DNA of 26,783 nucleotides. It comes from RBG-16-66-20 sp049651845 (GTDB lineage: Bacteria > Pseudomonadota > Gammaproteobacteria > Burkholderiales > SG8-39). Below, piece after piece: positions 21,461-26,783 of this stretch. Location: positions 1 to 26,783 of the forward strand of contig JBASCW010000164.1 in NCBI GenBank assembly GCA_049651845.1, in the 5' to 3' direction. Below the pieces are notes generated by a model. That model was not told the DNA's origin. It searched no databases and was given only the letters and a program-made list of their open reading frames with translations. The position numbers and the translations under genes are program-made. Each line of letters opens with the position of its first letter. Position 1 is the stretch's first letter.

Positions 21461-23506
21461 TCACGCCCACATGCCCCGCAGTCTCGCCGCCACGTCCACC
21501 GCCGCCCCGCCCGGCGCGCGCGGCTCGGTGTCCGCGAGCTCGCCGTACGCCGCGGGCTCCATGCACTGCATCACCTCGCGCGTGAGGAAGCGGCTCTTCG
21601 CGCCGTAGACGTGCCGGTCGCCCATGCGCGACTGCTGCGTGACGTAGAACCTGAGCGGCGCGATGAGGTGCAGCTCGGTCTTCGCGCGCGTCATCGCCAC
21701 GTACAGCAGGCGCCGCTCCTCGTCGATCTGCTCGGGCTTGCCCGCGGCGAACTCGTTCGGGAAGTTGCCGTCCGTGACGTTCAGCACGTGCACCGATTCC
21801 CACTCCTGGCCCTTGGCCGAGTGCACGGTGGAGAGGATCAGGTAATCCTCGTCCAGCATCGCCTCGCCCGCCTCGCCGCCCGTGGCCGCGGGCGGGTCGA
21901 GCGCGAGGTCCGTGAGGAATTGTTCTCTGTTCTGATATCGAGAAGAGATTTTTTCCAACTGAACCAGATCCCCCGCCCGCACTTCGGCCGCGTCGTAGCG
22001 GCGCTCGAGGATCGGCTCGTACCACTCGCGCACGCGCGCGACCTGCCCGGGCCAGGCCGTCTTGCCGTCACCGAGAAATCGCATCAACGAATTGAATTCG
22101 TTCGATGGGGTTTTCATTCCGGACCATGCAAATCCATTCGCCTCGAACCCGGTGAATGCCCGCTCCGCCCCCTTCGGCCCCACGCCGTCCAGGAGCTGCA
22201 AGGCGCGCCACGCCGCCACGCGGTGCCTCGGGTTGTCGGCCCAGCGCAGCACGGCGAGCAGGTCCTTCACGTGCGCGGCCTCGAGGAACTTCAGGCCCCC
22301 ATACTTCACGTAGGGGATGTCGCGGCGCACGAGCTCCAGCTCCAGCACGTCCGAGTGGTGCGAGCTCCTGAACAGCACCGCCTGGCGCATGAGAGCGAAG
22401 CCCCGCTCGCGCGCCTCCAGCACCTCCTTCACCACGTACTCGGCCTGGCCCTGGTCGTCCGCCACGGTGACGTAGCGCGGCCTCCGGCCCCGCCGCGTCC
22501 TGGAAACGAGCTTCTTGCCCATCAGCGCGTTGGCGAGATCCAGCACCTCTTGCGTGGAACGGTAGTTTTCCTCCAGCGGAACGATGTTGGCCTGCGGGTA
22601 CTGGACTTTGAATTCCTGGATGTTCTCTACAGTAGCGGCGCGGAACGAGTAGATCGCCTGCGCATCGTCCCCGACCACCGTGAGCCCCAGGCCCGGCGGC
22701 TCGCGCCCGCCCGCGAGGCCGTGCAGGATCTCCGCCTGCAGGCGGTTGGTGTCCTGGTACTCGTCCACGAGCACGTGGTCGAAGCGCGTGGTGATCGCGG
22801 GCCCGAGCTCGGCGTCCTGCATCATCGTGTGCCAGTACAGGAGCAGGTCGTCGTAGTCGAGCGCCTGATGGTTCAGTTTTTTCTCTACAAAACATCTGAA
22901 CAGATCCTTGAGCTCCGATTCCCACTCCGCGCACCACGGGAAGGTCGAGGCGAGCGTGTCCATGAGCGTGCCCTGCGTGTTCACGCGGTGCGAGTAGATC
23001 GCGAGGCAGGTGTCCTTGCGCGGGAAACGCTTCTCCTTCGCCGACAGCCCGCGCTCGTGCCGCACCACGTCCAGCAGGTCCGCCGCGTCCGCGCGGTCGA
23101 GCACGCTGAAGGACTCCGCGATGCCCAGCCGCCGGCAGTGCTGCCGGATGAGCCGGTTCGCCACCGCGTGGAACGTTCCGCTCCAGGGCAGCCGCATGTG
23201 GGAAAGCCCGGCGGCCAACGCTTCGCTCCCCCCGCGCAGCGCCTGGCCGACCACCCGCTGCGCCCGCCGCGTCATCTCGAGCGCCGCGCGCCGCGAGAAC
23301 GTGAGCAGCAGGATCCGCTCCGGCCGCACGCCCGCGAGCACCAGGTGCGCGACCCGGTGCGCGAGCGTGTTCGTCTTGCCCGTGCCCGCGCCCGCGAGGA
23401 TCAGCAGCGGCCCCGCCAGGAACGCGCCGTCGGCGGCGCGTTGGCCGTACGTCGCCGCCTCGCGCTGCGCCGGGTCCAGCCGGTCGAAAACTTCGATCGC
23501 GCCCAT
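21461..23506 (-). CDS. UvrD/Rep-type superfamily 1 DNA helicase
   Basis: 681 residues from the ATG at 23506. Helicase motifs in order: Q-motif region LDPAQREAA (10-18), Walker A GAGTGKT (39-45), LLTFSRRAA (Ia), VDEYQDTN (II), VVGDDAQAIYSFRAA (III), NYRSTQEVL (IV), STVHSAKGQEWESV (V), and RRLLYVAMTRAK (VI). It is a 3'-5' helicase of the UvrD/Rep/PcrA type, but lacks features that would say which; UvrD normally has a longer C-terminus. The upstream open frame to 23923 is not helicase-like. A TATAGT box is 9 bases before the ATG without Shine-Dalgarno site. At least four internal patches (near 21920-21970, 22070-22150, 22560-22640 and 22871-22920, the last 38 percent GC) have AGA, TGT, TTT and AAT codons. 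Confidence 0.93.
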   Translation of the reverse strand: MGAIEVFDRLDPAQREAATYGQRAADGAFLAGPLLILAGAGTGKTNTLAHRVAHLVLAGVRPERILLLTFSRRAALEMTRRAQRVVGQALRGGSEALAAGLSHMRLPWSGTFHAVANRLIRQHCRRLGIAESFSVLDRADAADLLDVVRHERGLSAKEKRFPRKDTCLAIYSHRVNTQGTLMDTLASTFPWCAEWESELKDLFRCFVEKKLNHQALDYDDLLLYWHTMMQDAELGPAITTRFDHVLVDEYQDTNRLQAEILHGLAGGREPPGLGLTVVGDDAQAIYSFRAATVENIQEFKVQYPQANIVPLEENYRSTQEVLDLANALMGKKLVSRTRRGRRPRYVTVADDQGQAEYVVKEVLEARERGFALMRQAVLFRSSHHSDVLELELVRRDIPYVKYGGLKFLEAAHVKDLLAVLRWADNPRHRVAAWRALQLLDGVGPKGAERAFTGFEANGFAWSGMKTPSNEFNSLMRFLGDGKTAWPGQVARVREWYEPILERRYDAAEVRAGDLVQLEKISSRYQNREQFLTDLALDPPAATGGEAGEAMLDEDYLILSTVHSAKGQEWESVHVLNVTDGNFPNEFAAGKPEQIDEERRLLYVAMTRAKTELHLIAPLRFYVTQQSRMGDRHVYGAKSRFLTREVMQCMEPAAYGELADTEPRAPGGAAVDVAARLRGMWA

Positions 23507-23521
23507 GGAGGGGCGACTATA
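23507..23521 (-). promoter_or_regulatory. -10-like box before the helicase gene
   Basis: TATAGT on the minus strand (23521-23516) is followed by 9 bases, then the helicase ATG. The intervening bases are pyrimidine-rich (CCCCTCC) and do not form a Shine-Dalgarno site. This resembles the leaderless arrangement at purB, corA and nadE. No -35 match is clear. Confidence 0.35.
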
Positions 23522-23574
23522 GGCGGAAACTGTGTTTATATCCAGTAGTCGGCGGAGGCCGCACTTCATGGCCT

Positions 23575-23898
23575 TCACCACCACGCCCACTTCGCGCTGT
23601 GGCGATGCCTCGGATGCATGAGCGGGCTGTAGTCCGGGTCGGCAAACCAGCGAAGCAGCTCCCGGGTGTCCGCATTGCGCTGGCGTCGCTTGAAGATCCT
23701 GCAGAACCGGTGCGGTACTCCGCCCCTTATCGTGAACTCGGCGTCGGAGTGGAAGCGCGCGATCGCGCGACGGCCCTCGGGCGAATGGAGATCGATCAAG
23801 TCGTGGGTGAAACGACACGACGCAGGATCGAAAAACGAATGGCGCAGCACCCAGCGATACTCGTGGCGCTCGCCGCGGCGGCGGTAAGTACGTGACAT
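23575..23898 (-). CDS. Small basic protein of unknown function (intact copy)
   Basis: 107 residues, rich in Arg, His and Trp: MSRTYRRRGERHEYRWVLRH at the start, LIDLHSPEGRRAIARFHSD in the middle, FCRIFKRRQRNADTRELLRW, and PRHRHSAKWAWW at the end. I do not recognise a named family; the composition suggests a nucleic-acid-binding or phage-type small protein, which is a guess. GGGAG lies nine bases before the ATG, so it is probably translated. It is downstream of the DUF2283/PBECR pair on the same strand, 73 bases away. A shortened second copy with an in-frame deletion is found at 26561-26660, so the gene has duplicated or moved, which points to a mobile or accessory origin. Confidence 0.65.
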   Translation of the reverse strand: MSRTYRRRGERHEYRWVLRHSFFDPASCRFTHDLIDLHSPEGRRAIARFHSDAEFTIRGGVPHRFCRIFKRRQRNADTRELLRWFADPDYSPLMHPRHRHSAKWAWW

Positions 23899-23971
23899 GA
23901 CATAGCTCCCGGTTAAAGGTCACTACGTCATGCCGTTCTCCTTTCGGCTCTTGAACATTGAACTCGAAGAT

Positions 23972-24172
23972 CTATAGTGCGACTTCGAGCGGCGCGTCCT
24001 GCAGCGCACTCACGCGCATGACCGAGAATCCGAGCACCTTGCCCTGGTCGTCGACCTTCTCCATGACGTGCGGATTCGCCGTCTCGCGGAAAACCCCTGG
24101 ACGCTGCTCGAACATGACCTCCAGGAAGTCGCCTTCCTTGTCGTACCAGATCTTCAGTTTCTTTTCGGCCAT
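23972..24172 (-). CDS. DUF2283 small protein, probable antitoxin
   Basis: A 66-residue protein that is almost entirely the DUF2283 domain: LKIWYDKEGDFLEVMF, RETANPHVMEKVDDQGKVLGF, then a strand ending SALQDAPLEVAL. The domain is common next to DUF4258-like and PBECR-like nucleases and is thought to be their antitoxin, by genomic context. GGGAGGGAG lies before the ATG at 24172. The gene overlaps the end of the upstream PBECR-like gene by 19 bases, so both are made together. The order toxin first, antitoxin second is the less common one but occurs in this group. Confidence 0.85.
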   Translation of the reverse strand: MAEKKLKIWYDKEGDFLEVMFEQRPGVFRETANPHVMEKVDDQGKVLGFSVMRVSALQDAPLEVAL

Positions 24173-24468
24173 AGCTGTCTCCCTCCCACCGGCTTCCTCA
24201 CCAGGTACGCCGTCAGGACGAAAGCGTCATTCTCCGCCAACCTGACCACGACGCATAGGTGCTTGTCCCCCACCTGCGTGGCATGGTACATGCGGTAGTA
24301 CAGGCGGGCCTGCGGATCGCTGAGGGACTGCAGCACCCTCTCCGGCCGCAGGAGCGTTTCCTCGATCGGGCGCTCCATGGCCCGCATCTCAGGGTGCTCG
24401 AGAATATGCGCCAACCGCTCATCTGTGAGCCGGATTGCCCTTCCCTCGTAGTCCTTGAGAATCCTCAT
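24154..24468 (-). CDS. PBECR-type (Barnase-EndoU-ColicinE5/D-RelE-like) putative nuclease toxin
   Basis: 104 residues. The N-terminal part RLTDERLAHILEHPEMRAM carries the H-I-x-x-x-H-P signature (HILEHPEM, 21-28), followed by IEETLLRPERVLQS, a strand with YYR (57-59), VGDKHLCVVVRL with K69 and H70, and FVLTAYL (83-89) before the tail GRQLWPKRN. This is the pattern I associate with PBECR/DUF4258-type RNase-fold proteins. Candidate catalytic residues are H21, H25, R59 and K69; this is inference. It overlaps the DUF2283 gene by 19 bases. The ATG at 24468 has no obvious Shine-Dalgarno site. Confidence 0.72.
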   Translation of the reverse strand: MRILKDYEGRAIRLTDERLAHILEHPEMRAMERPIEETLLRPERVLQSLSDPQARLYYRMYHATQVGDKHLCVVVRLAENDAFVLTAYLVRKPVGGRQLWPKRN

Positions 24469-24643
24469 GCCGTGCCCGTCGGTTCAACGCACGAGAGCGC
24501 GGGGCGGATGACGCCGCCCTGTATAGTCCAGCCCGAAGGCCGCCCGGTTACCGAACACCCCACCCTCGAACCCCGTCCTCCATGAGCCCGCAGCGCTTCC
24601 TGCGCGACTACACCCTGGCGGTCTCCGCCTGAGTGCGCCACCC

Positions 24644-25063
24644 ATGGTCTTCCAGAGGACGCTGCAGTTCCGCACCCGCGGCCGCGGCACCACCGACATC
24701 ACCGCCGACGTCCAGCGCGCCGTCGCCGCGAGCGGCATAGAGCAAGGCCTCTGCAACGTCTTCCTGCAGCACACCAGCGCCTCGTTCATCCTCTGCGAGA
24801 ACGCCGACCCCGACGTGCGCCGCGACCTGGAGACCCTGCTATCGCGCCTCGCGCCCGACGGCGACCCCGCCTACGTGCACGACACCGAGGGGCCGGACGA
24901 CATGGCGGCGCATGCGAGGTCCATGCTCACGTCCAACAGCCTCGCGATTCCGGTGAGCAGCAGCGCGTTGATGCTGGGGACCTGGCAGGGGATCTACCTC
25001 TACGAGCATCGCACCGCGCCGCATTCGCGCAGCGCAATCGTCACGGTGCAAGGCGACGCCTGA
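24644..25063 (+). CDS. YjbQ/UPF0047 family protein
   Basis: 139 residues covering the whole YjbQ fold: RGRGTTDITADVQRAV, the family signature QHTSASFILCENADPDVRRD (46-65), HDTEGPDDMAAHARSML and the end IPVSSSALMLGTWQGIYLYE. E. coli YjbQ has weak thiamine-phosphate-synthase activity; the physiological role is not established. Compared with the usual family motif, N/G residues after HARSML (TSNSLAIPV) are varied. The ATG at 24644 lies just after a 16-codon open frame (24582-24632). A terminator hairpin follows 12 bases after the stop and separates it from the convergent multicopper oxidase gene. Confidence 0.92.
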   Translation: MVFQRTLQFRTRGRGTTDITADVQRAVAASGIEQGLCNVFLQHTSASFILCENADPDVRRDLETLLSRLAPDGDPAYVHDTEGPDDMAAHARSMLTSNSLAIPVSSSALMLGTWQGIYLYEHRTAPHSRSAIVTVQGDA

Positions 25064-25075
25064 AAACCGAATGAA

Positions 25076-25100
25076 GGGGGCGGACGCCTTTTCCGCCCCC
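25076..25100. terminator. Bidirectional terminator between yjbQ-like and multicopper oxidase genes
   Basis: Perfect 9-base arms GGGGGCGGA (25076-25084) and TCCGCCCCC (25092-25100) with a 7-base loop. It lies in the 45-base gap between two convergent stops. There is no long T-run on either side, so its efficiency is uncertain. It is unrelated in sequence to the GGGGTCAGAGC palindromes used at other convergent ends in this window. Confidence 0.7.
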
Positions 25101-25108
25101 GCCCCGCC

Positions 25109-26546
25109 TCACCCCTCGATGCGCACCACGCCCATCATGCCGCTCGCCTGGTGTTCGAGCACATGGCAGTGGAACATCCAGTCGCCGGGGTTGTCGGCGA
25201 CGAACGCGACCTCCGCGCGCTCGCGCGGGGCGAGCAGCGCGGTGTCGGCCCAGGGCCGGTGCGCCACCGGCCGGCCGTTCCTCGTCAGCACGCGGAACGC
25301 CACGCCGTGCAGGTGGATCGGGTGGAACCACGCCGTGTCGTTCGCGAGCTCCAGCACCACCGAGCGGCCGTGGCGCAGCGTCAGCAGGCGCGCGTGATGC
25401 GATTCATCGGTGCTGACCGCGTGGCCGTTGATCGTCCACACCGCGCCCCCCATGCCCCGCATGCCACCCATCCCGCCCATTCCGCCCATTCCGCCCATCC
25501 CACCACCCATCCCACCCATGCCGCCCATCATGCCGTCGCCGAACGAAAAGCGATGCCGCTCCGCCTTGGCGAGGTCCGGCTCGGCGAGCGGATTCGCCGC
25601 CAGCGCCGGCACCGGCCCGGGCGGCCGCGCGCGCAGCGGCGCGCGCTCGCTGTACGCGAGGTCCACCAGCCGGTACGCCATGCGCGGGGTGAAATCATCG
25701 AGCACGCGATGGCGCGAGCCCGGCGCCGCGCCGCAGTCGAGCACCAGGTCCGCGCGCATACCGGGCCCGAGCACCACGCGGTCGCGCTCCGGCCGGTGCG
25801 GCGCCACCGGGTGACCATCGAGCGCGATCACCCAGGGCGCATGGCCGGCGAACGACAGCGCGAAGATGCGCGCGTTCGCGGTGTTCGCGAGGCGCAGCCG
25901 GATCCGCTCGCCCGCGTGCACCTCGAACGTCTCGCGCACCTCGCCATTCACCACCACGGTATTGCCGATGCGCCCGGCGTGGCTCGCGTCCATGAAATTG
26001 TCGAAATCCCCCACGATGCGCGCCTCGCGGTCCAGCCGGAAATCCGACAGCACCCACACCACGTCGCGGTCTACCGCGAGCGGCTCGGGCTCATCCACCA
26101 CCAGCGCCCCGTACAGCCCGCGCCCGAGCTGCTCGGAGCTGGCGAGGTGCGGGTGGTACCAGAACGTGCCCGCGTCGGGCAGCGCGAACTCGTAGGTGAA
26201 GCGCCCGCCGCCGGCCGCGATCGGCGGCTGCGTGACGTGCGGCACCCCGTCCATCGCGTTCGGCAGCCGGATGCCGTGCCAGTGCACCGTCGTCTCCACC
26301 GGCAGGCGGTTGTCCACCACGACCCGCAGCCGATCGCCCTGCCGCGCGCGCAGCACCGGACCCGGCACCGTCCCGCCGTAGCCCCAAACGTCGGTCTGCG
26401 GATACCCGCTCCCTGCCAGCGTCACGCGCGCCACGCGCGGCTGCAGGCCGACCGGCTCGCCCCGCGCGCGCCGGCCACGCCGGCATCGCCAGCGCGCCGG
26501 CCAGGGCCGAGGACGTACGGAGGAAATCGCGGCGGGTGAGGTTCAT
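25109..26546 (-). CDS. Tat-exported multicopper oxidase with a one-base frameshift near the signal peptide
   Basis: The enzyme core (441 residues from GTG 26434) has all four copper motifs: HWHGIRLP (51-58), FWYHPHLAS (91-99), HPIHLHG, and FHCHVLEHQASGMMG (421-435) with the type 1 Met position. It resembles CueO/CopA-like periplasmic copper oxidases, which oxidise Cu(I) and phenols. A Tat signal, MNLTRRDFLRTSSALAGALA, starts at 26546 in another frame. Removing one C from the CCCC run at 26460-26463 joins them as ARAGEPVGLQPRVARV, the expected sequence. So either an assembly/sequencing error or a recent mutation splits the gene; without the signal the product would stay in the cytoplasm. A Met/Gly-rich loop (29 residues) precedes the last domain. 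Confidence 0.9.
25445..25531. repeat. Met/Gly codon repeat inside the multicopper oxidase gene
   Basis: 29 codons of almost only Met and Gly (units MGG, one MGGG, one Arg) built from repeated 9-base units CCCAT(T/C)CCG/A on the plus strand. Methionine-rich loops in CueO and CopA-type oxidases bind Cu(I) near the active site, so a copper-binding role is likely. The near-identical 9-mers make the number of units prone to change by replication slippage in whole codons. Confidence 0.85.
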
Positions 26547-26560
26547 CGCTACTACTCTAC

Positions 26561-26660
26561 GCCGGACTGCATGGACTTCACCACCACGTCCACTTCGCGC
26601 TGTGGCGATGCCTCGAAATCGCGCGACGGCGCTCGGGCGAATGGCGATCGATCAGGCAGC
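26561..26660 (-). pseudogene. Deleted copy of the small basic protein gene at 23575
   Basis: Bases 26570-26615 match 23567-23612 in 44 of 46 positions; bases 26618-26654 match 23762-23798 in 35 of 37. The 149 bases between in the intact copy are replaced by AA, a net loss of 147 bases (49 codons), so the frame is kept. On the minus strand it reads LIDRHSPERRRAISRHRHSA-KWTWW-stop, joining the middle of the protein to its end. The N-terminal half is missing, cut at the IS630-type element, so it is not a working gene. Confidence 0.8.
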
Positions 26661-26662
26661 TA

Positions 26663-26692
26663 ATGACAACTGCGTAAATAATGTCCTATACT
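26663..26692 (+). promoter_or_regulatory. Promoter for the IS630-type transposase
   Basis: ATGACA (26663-26668) and TATACT (26687-26692) are spaced by 18 bases, a good sigma-70 pair. The Shine-Dalgarno GGAGGTG at 26700-26706 and the ATG at 26711 follow in order. The AT-rich start TAATGACAAC at 26661 may be the left end of the element. Confidence 0.6.
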
Positions 26693-26710
26693 GTGCGCCG
26701 GAGGTGCTCC

Positions 26711-26783
26711 ATGAGACCCACCGGAAGCCCAGAAGAACTCGAACATCGCCGGATGCGGGCGCTGGCCTTGCTCAAAGAAGGAT
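26711..26783 (+). CDS. IS630-type transposase, N-terminal start (cut by window end)
   Basis: Only 24 codons are in the window: MRPTGSPEELEHRRMRALAL then LKEG. This matches the usual opening of IS630-family transposases, in which a helix-turn-helix follows at once. GGAGGTG stands 5 bases before the ATG and a good promoter precedes it. The element apparently inserted into, or beside, the deleted copy of the small basic protein gene. Whether it is complete cannot be seen. Confidence 0.65.
   Translation, partial: MRPTGSPEELEHRRMRALALLKEG

Noticed and set aside
23507..23923. Upstream extension of the helicase frame over the small basic gene
   Set aside because: Not helicase-like; the Q-motif region starts just after the ATG at 23506, and the small gene has its own ribosome binding site.
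1..26783. CRISPR arrays, tRNA or rRNA genes
   Set aside because: No regularly spaced direct repeats were seen; the four palindromes are kilobases apart. No tRNA or rRNA sequence was recognised by eye, though a covariance search was not possible.

Overview
The window is high-GC (roughly 70 percent by eye), densely coded Gram-negative chromosome. A Bug-family periplasmic binding protein, the GST/purB/mnmA neighbourhood and the general gene content point to a betaproteobacterium, probably Burkholderiales or a relative; I cannot go further. Most of the window is housekeeping sequence, with a few accessory patches.

Layout. 1-7774: a membrane-anchored spermidine-synthase-like protein and purB on the minus strand, a GST on plus, then a minus-strand run aminotransferase > Nudix (NudJ-like) > mnmA, and a second Nudix hydrolase. 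7792-11309: corA, a small toxin-antitoxin-like pair (TumE-like plus HTH partner) and glutamine-dependent NAD synthetase. 11379-16148: a tight four-gene minus-strand catabolic operon (M24 peptidase/creatinase-like > beta-hydroxyacid dehydrogenase > Bug binding protein > Baeyer-Villiger-type flavin monooxygenase). 16204-17418: an accessory patch with an IS5-type transposase remnant, an unrecognised ORF and an AbrB/Doc toxin-antitoxin pair. 17446-20605: Lon protease, an FKBP-type prolyl isomerase and a small membrane protein. 20568-23506: DUF1643, DUF1330 and a UvrD/Rep-like helicase. 23575-24468: a small unrecognised gene, DUF2283 and a PBECR-like nuclease. 24644-26546: a YjbQ-family protein and a Tat-exported multicopper oxidase that carries a one-base frameshift. 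26561-26783: a deleted copy of the small unrecognised gene, followed by the start of an IS630-type element.

The most striking structure is not a protein. Four perfect or near-perfect palindromes share the outer arm GGGG(G)TCAGAGC. They sit exactly on gene ends, so that stop codons of five genes (the spermidine-synthase-like gene, GST, mnmA, nadE, DUF1330) lie inside or against the element's outer arm. One copy lies inside the only available reading frame for the start of the DUF1643 gene. Three further sequence-level patterns are worth checking: short low-GC codon islands inside many otherwise GC-rich genes; -10-like boxes 6-11 bases before start codons that lack Shine-Dalgarno sites, suggesting leaderless mRNAs; and an in-frame 147-base deletion derivative of a small gene near the window end. 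Three different toxin-antitoxin-like pairs occur within 16 kb.
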